Shown here one piece after another: positions 10,813 through 21,590 of a stretch of DNA of 64,000 nucleotides. The stretch is from NCBI GenBank assembly GCA_043228905.1, contig JBHGNT010000013.1, positions 4,650,001 to 4,714,000 on the forward strand, written 5' to 3'. The notes beneath the pieces were generated by a model, which saw only the letters and a list, made by a program, of their open reading frames with translations, had not been told where the DNA came from and did no database searches. Numbering within the stretch: the stretch's first letter is position 1; every line of letters starts with the position of its first letter. The translations under genes and the position numbers were made by a program. The stretch comes from Azolla caroliniana (Eukaryota; Polypodiophyta).

Positions 10813-12105
10813 AATGAGTCGGCCCTCTTTTTCGATGAAGCAATCGCCTTGATTAAATCAAACTTGCATTCCTTGCTCTACAATTTGGCTAACGGAGACC
10901 AAATTCTTCGTAATGGTTGGTACATGCAACACATTTTTAATGTAATTTTGCTTACCTTCTTTTCCGAACGGAACATTGCTGATGTGCCGAATCGGGTGCG
11001 TAGTGTTGTCTCCGGTTTCGACATAGTCGGGTCGGTCCGGCTCTCAAAGTTCTCGAAACCATTCTTGATGCGACGTCATATGGTTCGAGGCACCGGAATC
11101 GACGAACCATACGTCTTCCGGACCGGAGGCACTAGTAGAAGTAGAGGACGACATAGAATTTGCTCTATGTCTCATTACGAAAAATCCACCGTAGTCGTCG
11201 TACTCGGAGTCGACGGCATAATTGGTGAGTTGTCGACTAGTGGAAGCCGACTCACGCATCTTCTTTCGGCACTCTTCTTTGCGGTGGCCGATTTTGCCGC
11301 AATATCCGCATTCGATTGAGGTTTGTCAGCTCGAACTAGAATGGTGGCTCCCCCTTCTTCCGAAGGTTCCTCGATGACCTCCATCTTGTTGCCGTAATGG
11401 AGAGTTGTTTTCGTAAATCGGGCCTCGTCCGCCTCGTCCTTGGCTGAATCGGCTGCTTCTTACACGGCCGCGTCCTCTTCCTCCGTCTGAATGCGTGTAG
11501 AGCATGTGGCCTTCCGAGGCGCTGCTTCTTGTTCAAACATGATTCTCTTCGACCAACAACATGGATTGAAGATCGAAGACGCAGGGCGGACTCTCCCGTG
11601 CTAGTACGGTGGTCCGCATCGCGCCGAACCGTGGTGCAAGGCCGCTGAGGCATATTTGCACCATTTCGTCATCCTCCACATTGACGCTTATCAAGCCGAG
11701 TGCATCACAAAGCTCCTTGATCTTCAAGATGTAGCTTGTAATGGACATATCTCGTTGTTGGATGTTGTTCAACTCTTGGCAGAGTTGAAGCTTTCTCGCG
11801 GTCGTGTTGGCGGCGAAAATCTTTCGTAGATTCTCCCATGCTTCCTTCAGCGTCTCAGCTTCTCGAATGTAGCCGAGCATGTGGTCGTGAACACATGTTG
11901 CCAAGCAATACATCACTCAACTCGCCACTTGCTCCCAAGTTGCATAGTCACCATTTTTCGGGTTGGGTCTATTTTGTTGTGCTCCCTTGATGTAACTCCA
12001 ATAGCCTTGGTCAACAAGGTATTGATGCATCTTGTACTCCCAAGATGCAAAGTTGTTGCGATCCAACTTCTCGCTAGGGAGAGCGCTCCCCATTTGAGTA
12101 TTCAT
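10813..12105 (-). pseudogene. Copia-A gag and protease, broken
   Basis: Gag starts at 12105 (MNTQMG) and reads through the DRNNFASWEYKMHQYL and CLSGLAPRF motifs typical of this gag. The first break is a TGA near 11914, after EQVAS, where the relative Copia-K has arginine (CGA to TGA). A CCHC knuckle (CGYCGKIGHRKEEC) lies near 11265-11310 and the protease site VDSGASNHM near 11085-11110. A later part (ANGDQILRNG region to FIEKEGRLIV) reaches the LTR-like insert at 10808. Frame changes occur near 11530 and 11350. Confidence 0.88.
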
Positions 12106-12260
12106 TGTCGATTAAGCTTCCTTTCTTCTTTTCCTTCTCTCTCGAACACGAGCTATGTAGTGGTACTACGATAGCGATGAGTTGGTTCTTCTTGAACGTC
12201 GGCATAGAGCACAACACACGGTCACGATGAGACGAGTGGGCTAGATCGAGCTACCAAATC

Positions 12261-12272
12261 GCTCTGATACCA
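12261..12272 (-). other. Copia-A primer binding site (initiator Met-tRNA)
   Basis: On the minus strand TGGTATCAGAGC follows the LTR end directly. It is the standard plant copia primer motif and fixes the inner edge of the 5' LTR. Confidence 0.93.
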
Positions 12273-12723
12273 TGTAAAGAATCGGGTATGATTCTTGTTT
12301 AGTGGAAGAGATGCGTGTTATGTGGATGTGTGAGAGGAATTAGAGGAGAGATGACAGAACACAAGATTGGTAGAAAAAGGAATACTCAAGAAGAAGGTGT
12401 ATATTTCACAAGTAGAATAAGAATTACAAAATGTAGCATAATAAGGAGTCACAACCGACATAGTATGAAGTATGAGGAGGGTGCTTTATATAGAGTCACC
12501 CTCTCTCTTCATTAACTTACAATAACCACACTCTCTCTTGGGGAATGTGAAGACTCATAGTCATGGGGAATATGTAACTCATTAGTTATGTGTCATAGAA
12601 TATGATTCTATGACACATAGTTAATGTGTACAGAGTAGTGGTGTGACTCTTGACCTTTGAGTAATCATAGATTCTCAAAAGGTGTGTTCACACGTTGTGC
12701 TATGTTGAGCTTGATTCTCAACA
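12273..12723 (-). repeat. Copia-A 5' LTR
   Basis: It starts TGTTGAGAATC at 12723 and ends TCTTTACA at 12273 on the minus strand. The 15-nt-arm palindrome seen at 37-69 recurs near 12587-12619. The LTR lies about 460 bp beyond the 3' end of the phosphatase coding sequence. Confidence 0.93.
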
Positions 12724-13182
12724 ATAAGACTAGGAGTAATTCCTGTAAAATAAACATGTTAATGTAGACCTTTTATGCTCATGATTGATCCACTATCTTG
12801 GGATATTATATAACTTAATTCCAAGGTTCCATTACTTCAGGGATTCTTATATAATTTGTAACCATTAAGTTGTTTGCATTCTTACATACAAAAATATCCA
12901 AACATCATACACCTTTAAGTGTTTGACAATTCTATTCAAATGAACATTTTGTACAAGGTTATCAACACATCATCACTTCAAAATGAGGTAATGAGTATTC
13001 ATAACTTACAAGATGACAAAGTTATTCCCAACAATGAGGTTTTATTATCGCTTCTCGTGGAACATAATTAATATGTGAGCAATGTTCATATGTTAACATA
13101 ACACCCGAGATTATATAAAAGATTGTTTGGAATCATTGTTGTTGTAGTTCGTTGAGTCATAGTAGCTCATAAAAATGAAGAC
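12724..13182. other. 3' flank of the phosphatase gene
   Basis: This is AT-rich non-coding DNA between the Copia-A 5' LTR and the phosphatase stop codon. AATAAA reads on the minus strand at 13041-13046, about 140 bp after the stop, and could be its polyadenylation signal. I see no other gene or repeat. Confidence 0.55.
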
Positions 13183-15835
13183 TTATGAGGTCCAATATAG
13201 GTTAGAAAGCCAAAGAGAGTCGGCCTTGACAGCTACACCATCTTGATTACGGTGCCAATAATAATATGCATGTGTCCTATTCTTGATCTCAAGCATGGCA
13301 TGTCCAAAGCTAGCCTCACGGAATGCTGAATATGCCGGTTGTGGCTCAGTAAACCTATAAAACAAAATCATATATAATGAAATACACATTATGGACATCT
13401 CATTATCAAATTCAACTTGAAAACATAGAGGAAAACAAGAGAATTACTCTCCAGCAAGACCCTCGGCATTTCCACCATCCCCAATCACTACGTAAACGGG
13501 TGCAGAGGGGTTTGCTTTTGGGGTGCAATTCCCATTCACAATGTTGTAGTCAATGTTGGAAAAGCGATACTACATAAAAAGCTCCCAATTTAGTGAAGAT
13601 CCAACTGAAAAGTTCAACCTCTTCTTTGTGAATTCAAAGTTTTATGTTGAATGGCGTGAAACCTTAGGATTTTATTAAAGCAAAGCATAGTGTGTTGCAA
13701 TATCAAAGCAATACTCACTGTTCTTTCGTATGCATGAACATGGCCGGCAAATACAATGTCCACCTTGGCTTTTACCAACCATGATTCGAATTGGACACGC
13801 ATTGTTTCACCCTCCATATAATGATATTCATTGCTATTATACCATGGGGAATGCAACAAAACAATGAGCCACGGGGTCTTTGTCCTATCTACCGAAGCTA
13901 GCTCCTTCTTGAGCCAAACATATTGTGGGGTATATTTGCCTACATAAAAACTCATTGAATGTCAGCCTACACAAGTCTATTCATAGTTTTATCAAATATG
14001 GTAGAGAAGTATAATATAGTACTAACCATATGCTGAATAAGACGAAAGAACAATGATATGAGCGGATGCTCTCTTGATGGAGTACCACAAGGGTGATGTG
14101 CTATTTGAGGCTTTATACGGAACTCGAAAACGGTTCAAGTACGGCTTGAATGCATCAACCTCTCCCTAATTGACAAAATCACCAAAAAACAACCATTGAA
14201 TTTAAAGGACAACTTGAAAATACCCATGAGTGCTTATTTATTTTAATTTTACTAAATTCCTCTCAAGTTTTTGTTTTTTAACCAAATTCCCTTGGTTTAG
14301 TCCCTCTTATACAAATAAATATGTTATTGGTGTGATTGTAAGGTTAGGTTACCCCAATATGCACATTTTAGATTGTTTATAAATATAGACTAACCAACTC
14401 AGGTGCAAAATCAAGTTCATGGTTTCCAGCTGTCCAAATCCAAGGTTGATAAGCCGTGCTTCGTTCGACAAACCGGCTCCAAGTATCCCACCGGTTGTTG
14501 TCATGGAATGGATAGGTGTCTGCATAGGAAAAATCACCTACGTATAGAAGGGTGTCACCGTTTGATTTCATGTAATGGTCAAGTGTTTTGTTGGAATCAA
14601 ATGTTTGACCAAGGTCACCTATAAAAAACAACGTGTATGAGTGAGTTGGTTGGCACTAGTTTTTATCATAGACAAAAAAAAAGTGTACTCCTTTGCACAT
14701 GTTATGATAAACACCAAATGCAAACTTTTTAAGGGATTCAATGGCTTCAACACAAAACATAACCCCTAACTTTCATTAATTTAAAAGAAATGGTTTTTTT
14801 TATAAATTTTGATTTTTCATACCAATAATCCCAAAAGTGTAGGGAGTATCAAGACCAACAGGTGGAGGTGTCTTAAACCAGAACTCTCGAGCAGAGGATC
14901 CCTCACCTAACTTGTAGTAATATTTTGCATTAAGCTGCAAGAAATGTCCAAACATCAACAAGGAAACTATCAATTAAGACAACAAATCTTTGGGTTTTGA
15001 GTTTTATTAGTAACAATTGAGCATCAGGTTGCAAATGTGTACACACCTTGAGGTTGTCAATTCTACAATGATGAATGAAACCTGATGTGTAGTTGTAGAA
15101 TGTGTATCTTGAAACTTTGCCTTTTTTACTGTAACTATACTTTCCTGATTCAAGGCCATACTGTACAACACTAGATCCTGGTTTTGAAGGTGTAGTCCAT
15201 GATATAAAGATTGCCTTTCCAGTGAGGTCCCCTTGTGTGATATGAACCTGAAATTCCAAAAGGTATCCTTCAATGTATAATCGGAGTAGTGCCTAGTATA
15301 TACATTGGATAATGTAAACACAATGAAAACAAGATTATCAAATATGAATCTAAATATTGACAGATGAATAGCTCAACAATGTACATTATTGTATATGTCC
15401 ATACCAATGAAAGTCTTATTTCTGCTTATAATGACTACAAGATATGAACCAAAGAGGAAATAAACTATAAATTAGAATCATCGAAAACAAAATGGAATCA
15501 TGAATTTTGACACATCTGTACTTATATACATGTAGTCTTTCACATATAGAATGCATAGCTTTCATACATTACATATGGTACATGGGATTTCATATTATTG
15601 TACCCATGAGATTTGGTAGAAGTACAATACATTATAGGACGAGATAAAAAATATTTGCCTGTTGTGGAGCATTGTAGCCTTGGGGAACTTTGAAAACGTC
15701 ACTATCCAAAGGCATGTCCACCGTTGCTGCTAATTTGCGTCTATATGAGCTTGTTACCCCACCTTGCACGCATAGCGTGAAAGTGGACACAACTAACATT
15801 ATGTAAAACATCAGAAGAAGGTGCTTGCTTGTCAT
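13183..15835 (-). CDS. Purple acid phosphatase, secreted, eight exons
   Basis: A metal-dependent phosphoesterase that releases phosphate from organic esters, probably in the cell wall, apoplast or vacuole. Exons in transcript order: 15835-15659, 15247-15047, 14934-14823, 14618-14395, 14165-14027, 13939-13719, 13569-13448, 13354-13183. They join in frame to 455 codons, a normal length for plant high-molecular-weight PAPs. Residues 1-25 form a signal peptide ([19 protein letters not shown]...). The fibronectin-like N domain follows, then the metallophosphatase domain with all seven ligands: D165 (GDLG), D192 and Y195 (GDFSYAD), N229 (GNHE), H314 (LLHSPWY), H351 and H353 (GHVHAYE). Several N-glycosylation sequons are visible, such as NKT at 173 and NST at 259. 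Introns are GT-AG except the first, which appears to be GC-AG (donor CAG/GCAAAT). No lesion was found, so the gene is probably functional. Confidence 0.95.
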
Positions 15836-17020
15836 TGTGTCCCTACAAAAGGAGACAAAATATGTACCTAAGAATACTTGGTTATGCCATATAATTTTGA
15901 AGTCATTTTCAGCTTATAATTTTACTTCCTTAAAAGAGCTTAGTCATTCAACATGAAAGACATGTTTATCTCTAAATTGCAAGAATTTAGACTTACCCGA
16001 TGGAGAATAAAAGGAAGATGGGCAAACAGAATCACTAATAAATTGATTACATGGTTGAGAGATAGATCTCTACTTATATAGGTTTTATTCATCCTATATG
16101 TAATATATCCACAAGTATATTCTAGCACAAAAAGTCAAACTATTAAATAATTCTCACTTTAAAGGAAGACTAAGTGACAATAATATATCAAACAAAAAAC
16201 TGTCGAGTGATTCCAAGACTAATGGAGAAGCCTCATAGAGCATAAACAAAGCCAATTTCCATAATATGAAAGAGGAAACAATTGTAATTTGTAAAATGTA
16301 AAGAAAGTAAAAGAATAAGATTTTTACTTCTCCTTCATTTCTTAGTCAATTTCTTAGCTAGAGCTTTCCTCTCGATCTCTTGCGTTCTTTCCTCTTGTTA
16401 GCCCTAATCTTGCCCTACTTCCATATGTGTCAAGTTTAAGGCTTAAGCTTTCCTCGTGAGCACTTAAAATTTTATCCCTCATAAAAGTGGTTCATTATCT
16501 GAAAGATAGTTTTATGTACTCTTTATGTGATTTTCTTGACCTTTGCTTGAATAAGTGATCAACCATGAGTAAAGTCATACTTAGATTAATATGACCATAT
16601 TAGTGACTTCAAAGAGATCTCATTAGGCATAGTCAAAAGTGGTGCATACCTACTTCTCACATGAAAGAGGGTATGCATCTGGTCAATCCCTCACATGGAT
16701 ATCATGATAAGTTATCACATTGGCGATACAACAAATATTGCAAAAACAAATTCATAATTTGAAAACAACACGACCTTCATCTAACATCCTATAGAACACA
16801 TTGATGTGACATTGGTACCTTTATGCAAAGTGTCTTTCTTACAACCCCACAAGTGTCCACCATGGAGGTTATGTATAAATAATTAGGTGCATCTATTGCA
16901 TTGGATTTAAAGAAATATAGGTCCATGTTCCCACAACAATTTTGGTTTATCTTGTATGGAATATATCCACAAGTATATGCTTGTACTAGAATGTTCAACT
17001 ATTAAATAATTTATCATATT
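15836..17020. other. Upstream region of the phosphatase gene
   Basis: AT-rich sequence without a supportable ORF. It should contain the minus-strand promoter and 5' UTR of the phosphatase, but no element can be fixed with confidence. Two stretches resemble each other in the same orientation: about 16095-16155 and 16960-17010 share AATATATCCACAAGTATAT followed by AACTATTAAATAATT. They may be remnants of a small mobile element. Confidence 0.45.
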
Positions 17021-17379
17021 TGTAAAGAATTGGGAGTGATTCTGTGCAGCGGAAGAGATGTGTGTGTGTGAGAGAGAGAGAGACAAATAGAGAACATGAT
17101 GTATACAGAGAACTAGGAAACTGTATTAGCCAAGTGCAAGAATGAACCAACATTACAAAGAGAAAGAGAAGGTGCTTATGTAGTCACCTTCTCTCTAAGG
17201 TCTCTCACTTGGACCGCCTCTTGGGAAATATGTGGAGTCTTAATTACTTAGTGAATGTGTGTCATAGGACATTAACTTATATGACACACTAGTTATTATA
17301 CAATGAGGTGGGATGTTCACACACTTGAGCATCCTAGAGTGTGTTCCCACACAAGGGAAGTTGAGTTTGATTCTCAACA
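17021..17379 (-). repeat. Copia-K 3' LTR
   Basis: On the minus strand it begins TGTTGAGAATCAAAC at 17379 and ends TCTTTACA at 17021, like the Copia-A LTR. The GTGTGTCATA...TATGACACAC inverted repeat is a decayed form of the family's palindrome. The polypurine tract next to it is poorly preserved (CATGGGCG). Confidence 0.86.
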
Positions 17380-20300
17380 CGCCCATGAAAACACAACTTC
17401 CAAACGACAAATAGTTGGTTTGGGCTGGTCTTCGGTTGTGGATGGCCAACCCACTCCTGTGTCTACTTTGCTACGTTTGACTTCATGTCAGACGGCTCCT
17501 TATCCATACTCCCCTTGAAGCTCGGCCAGTCGGAAATAGAAAGACCTAGGTTCATTGTGAACTATAGTAGCTTGTCAGCTCCTAGGGCCTTCGGGGAGAT
17601 GTTGGCCGTGTGCAGGAGTGTGCTGATGTGTTGCAAGTCAACGTCTCCAACCACGACACACTCTCGGATGAAGTGATGGTGTACCTCAATGTGCTTGGTT
17701 CGAGCGTGAAAGACTGGGTTGCGGGCCAGTCAAATATTGCTCATGTTGTCACAGTAGACGAGAACCGGATCCTTGATGGGAACGCCTAGATCCTTCAAGA
17801 TTCATTTCAGCTAAACGGTTCCGAGCCTGTATTCTGCTTCCGTGTTCGACAGTGTGACTGTCGGCTACTTCTTACTACTTCACAATATGGCTCCACTACT
17901 GAGGGAGAAGACGGACCCTGATGTTGATTGTTTGTTGGCTTCATAGCCGGCTCAATTGGCATCGGTGTACCCTTCTAGTCGAATTGGTGTGGCCGACTTG
18001 TAGAGGATGTTGTAATCCATGGCCCCACTTACATACCTTAATACTCGCTTAACACAGTCTAGGTGAATGTCACACAAAGTCTGCATAAAATGGCTAAGGA
18101 GTCTGCCTGGATAACTGAGGCCAAGTTGGGTGATGGTTAGATAGATTAGGTTTCTAACTAGCTGTCAATAGTGAGTCGACTCACACTCTTCTGTGCCAGA
18201 TTCGGTATCTAGCTTTAGGTTTCGATCCAGAGGGGTAGCAGAGGGCTTACAATTTGTCATTGCAAACTTGAAGAGCAGATTGAGAATATAGTGTCATTGG
18301 GAGATCATGATGCCACCATGCGTCATAATTACTTCTATACCTAGAAAGTAATGTAGCTCCTTCATGTCTTTCATTTCGAATCAGCCGAAGAGAAGCCTTT
18401 TCATATGACTGCTATCAGCTAATTCCTCTCATCCAATGACCAAATCATCCACATATATTAAAATAAATACATGTCCTCTAGAGTCGCTCCAGATGAACAG
18501 AGAGTTGTCGGACTTGGACATTTTGAAGCCGATTTGGTGAAGATATTGGGTTATCTTCGAATGTCATGCTCTAGGTAACTGCTTGGGACCATAGAGAGGC
18601 TTTGTGAGTTGGCAGACAACAGTGGGATGTGTACTTGACTTGAATTCGGGTGGTTGTACCATGTATACCTCCTGATGTAATTCACCTTGGAGGAAGGCAT
18701 TCTTGACATCCATCTGATGGAGGTACCATGCTTTTACTGCCGCAAGGGCAATCACAGTTCGAATGGTAGTCATCTTTTCCACCGGAGCAAAGGTCTCTTC
18801 ATAATCGACTCCGTGTGTCTGCGCATACCCTTTTACCACAAGTTGGGCCTTGTACCGATTGATGGTGTCGTTGGCATTGTGCTTCACGTTGTATATCCAC
18901 TGACGTCTGATTGCCTTTTGGTGTGGTGAAGGGGGGACAAGATCTCAGGTCTCATTCTTGGAGAGTGCTTGCATCTCCTCATTCATTGCTTCAACCCATT
19001 GCGAGTCTTTAGTAGCTTTGGAAAATTTTCCATCTTCCAAATTGTCACCACCTTCGTCATAAAGGCATAGTGATATGCCATGTAGTCATTGTGGCCAAAT
19101 CGGCTGACTACATTCTTTTCTTGGGTGGAGCGACATGGTGGTTCACTTATCTTCGTGAACTCTTTCTCAGCTCCTGGTGTCCTCATGATAGGAACATCCA
19201 ATCCATCATACTCACTTTCTGGTGAGTGTGTCGGTTCGTTTCCATCTGAGTCTTCGTACTCAGGCATTTTGGCTCTCCCTTTGTCTAGTTTCGGACTTGG
19301 TCGCAATGTGCTTTGGTCTCTTGGGGGCTCCTATGGTCCACTCAACTTGGTTGAGATTGTACTTTCCTCTATTGTGAGCCTTAGTTAGTCATCCTCCTCT
19401 GAATCTATGCCGACGTTGGTTTCGATTGGGTCGGAGCTGAGTTGACCATGTACCAGGATGCCGATTCGTTGAATACGACATCCCTACTCTCTCATACCTT
19501 CCCGTTGGATGGTTTGAAACACTTATACCCTTTTTGTTCGAGTGAGTACCCTACGAGGATACATTTCTCCGACTTGGGATGAAGCTTTTGTCTTTTTTCG
19601 TCGGGAATATGTACGAATGCGATAGAGCTAAATATCCTGATGTGGGATAGGTACGAACTTCTCGTGGGGGTTAATGTCATGCACTCTAGATGTTGTGCAC
19701 CAATTCATTAGATAGACGGTCGTGTTCACTGCTTCACCCCAATATGATTTTGGCAAATGTTTCTCATTCATCATCGACATTGCCACGTCAAGTATGTACC
19801 AGTTCTTTTGATCGGCTTCTCCGTTCTGTTGAGGTGTGTGTTGGCAAGTTAACTCCGTGGATTCCTTCTTGTCAAAGGTATCCTATGAAGGCATCGGAGA
19901 AGTACTCTTTTCCGCCGTCCGATCAAAGGCACCAGACGTGCTAATTGTTTACCTTTTCGACTTCATTTTTGAATTTCTAGAAGTGTTAAAACACTTCACT
20001 CTTCTGCCGCATAGGGAATATCCAAGTTTGCCTATAGAAGTCATTGATGAACATCACATAATACCAGCAACCACCGAATGTTGATGTCTCGGCGGGTCCC
20101 CACACATCTTAATGTATCACATCCAAAGTCCCTTTACTCACATTCCTCTCCTTTGGGAACGGTTGTCGGTGTTGTTTGCCAAATTGACAGGCTTCGCACA
20201 CGCCTGCAATGCTCTTCTCGGTAAAAAGGCCGGGAGTCTGGTGACAACTCCTTTCGACTGAATTCCTTTGAGCTTCTGGGGATTGAATTGTGGCAATTGA

Positions 20301-20869
20301 GTGTAGAGTGGCAGATGATACTTGGACCGCACAATGGTGGTAACTGAGTGTAGAATGGCAGCAATGGAGGAGTGGACTCAATAGGGTTTAGCAACAATGG
20401 TAGTAATCTAAGTTAGAATACTCAACTAGAGATGGCCCACGTGATGTGGCAAAGGATCATGCATAATGGACCTAGGAATTTAGTATATAATTTATGGTGC
20501 ACATATCAATTTATGTTGCACATTTATGGTGCACATTTATATAATTAAAACTCTCCACTATTTTCAATGGTAGCTTTTTGCATAGCTAATTTATCAATGC
20601 TAGAGTTTTGCAAAAATGACTATTTATTAATGGTAGCTTTTTTCATAGCTAATTGTTTCCACTCGCATGCTTTCACCCCTATCCTTTTGTGCCACAACTC
20701 TATATCGGCATTGGCAAACATTATGATTTCATCTCGTGAGAATCGAGGATGAACATCTGACCTTCTCTTCGACCACAACTGATAATTCAACCTTCGTTTT
20801 CTATGAAGCATCCTCTGTCATTGAATCAAACTTCCATGCCTTGTTCCACAATTTGACTGTTCAAGGCAA
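17380..20869 (-). pseudogene. Copia-K integrase, reverse transcriptase and RNase H remnants
   Basis: Reading leftward from 20869: pre-integrase (DIELWHKRIG, then FNPQKLKG after an insert), the zinc motif CEACQFGKQHRQPF near 20160-20210, integrase core fragments (19700-20100), the EKCILVGYSLEQKGYKCF block (19492-19680), RT start (19306-18983; RFGHNDYMAYHYAFM), RT middle (18887-18564; [30 protein letters not shown]), and decayed palm and RNase H to 17390 with ALGADKL recognisable near 17565. Stops and frameshifts occur throughout. Confidence 0.85.
20297..20680. other. AT-rich insertion of about 390 bp in Copia-K pre-integrase
   Basis: The conserved string WHKRIG(HI)NLQKLK is split here: LWHKRIG is right of 20680 and FNPQKLKG left of 20297 on the minus strand. 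The insert has no ORF of note and contains repeats of GGTGCACATTTAT and of TAGTGTAGAATGGCAG type. I could not identify its ends or a target duplication. It may be a small non-autonomous element. Confidence 0.5.
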
Positions 20870-20874
20870 GGTTC

Positions 20875-21560
20875 TGTTGGGATTTCGGTCCCTCCGGATG
20901 GGATGTCCGGATGACGAAGACCCCGGTAACGGAGCCGGATGATGAAGACCCCGGTTACGGAGCCGGATGACGAAGACCCCGGTAACGGAGCCGGATGATG
21001 AAGACCCCGGTTACGGAGCCGGATGACGAAGACCCCGGTTACGGAGCCGGATGACGAATGTACCCGGAGAGAGATCCGGATGCGGAGACATATTTGTGAA
21101 TATGTTTGCCAAGAGCCCTTGAGGCTATATTTGTAAATAGCCCGAAAGTCATATGTGTATAAATATGACTTAGGGCAAACAGTTTTAATGTTGCTTATCA
21201 TTTTTCTGTTTTTCCACTCTAGAGGAGTGAAGAGAGAGCAGCCGTGAGAGTAAGAAAGAGAGAGAGAGGGATAGAGCGTGAGAGAGGAAGAGGTCAACGC
21301 CTCTGTGTATTTCCGCCGCCTGTGGCGAGGACAGCGAGCTCAAGGTCGTCGTCTTGCAGCTCGCCATTGTATACTTCTCTGTATAGTGTTGGTTTGGAGT
21401 CTTGTACTCCCGTGGTTTTTCCCGTCTAGGGTTTTCCACGTTAATCCCTGTGTGCTCGCGTTTTGTTTCTCTTTGTGGTTCCTATTATCTGCTGCATCGA
21501 TTCGCGCTTACTCGGTTGTGGCCGAGGGAAGAAGGTTAATCGTGTGGTTGATTCCTTACA
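20875..21560 (+). repeat. Copia-C 5' LTR
   Basis: It starts TGTTGGGATTTCGG and ends TTCCTTACA. Five 28-bp tandem units (CCGGATGAnGAAGACC...) lie at 20907-21046. The TATA-like TATAAAT is at 21158-21164. Confidence 0.97.
21089..21171 (+). promoter_or_regulatory. Three consecutive inverted repeats around the Copia-C LTR TATA box
   Basis: Three palindromes follow each other: CATATTTGTGAATATG (21089-21104), GGCTAT...ATAGCC (21123-21142), and AAGTCATAT...ATATGACTT (21146-21171), the last enclosing TATAAAT. The same trio, diverged in sequence, is present in the LTRs of Copia-B, Copia-G and the copy inside Gypsy-D. It is a likely core promoter or regulator-binding array. The identical copy in the 3' LTR is at 25889-25971. 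Confidence 0.6.
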
Positions 21561-21563
21561 AAC

Positions 21564-21575
21564 TGGTATCAGAGC
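21564..21575 (+). other. Copia-C primer binding site (initiator Met-tRNA)
   Basis: TGGTATCAGAGC lies three bases after the 5' LTR and is a full match to the usual plant copia primer motif. Confidence 0.95.
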
Positions 21576-21590
21576 GAACTGCTGCAGAAA

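Larger units (their letters stand above)
1..12723 (-). mobile_element. Copia-A: Ty1/copia LTR retrotransposon, nested and decayed
   Basis: The element reads right to left: 5' LTR (12273-12723), Met-tRNA primer site, gag with one CCHC knuckle, protease (DSGAS), integrase, reverse transcriptase, RNase H, polypurine tract and 3' LTR, which runs off the window at base 1. The order protease-integrase-RT-RNase H is that of Ty1/copia. It is interrupted by Copia-B (1528-7896) and by an LTR-like insert (9540-10808), so its own sequence is about 5 kb. The visible 173 bp of 3' LTR differ from the 5' LTR at about three positions, so it is older than Copia-C and Gypsy-I. All reading frames are broken, so it is non-autonomous now. 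Copia-F at 48885 is a close relative in the opposite orientation. Confidence 0.93.

Noticed and set aside
13614-13955. Separate small gene covering the HSPWY and GHVHAYE motifs
   Set aside because: It is exon 6 of the phosphatase read through into its intron.
15940-16128. Short ORF upstream of the phosphatase as a gene
   Set aside because: No similarity to a known protein, AT-rich, and partly within a repeated stretch.
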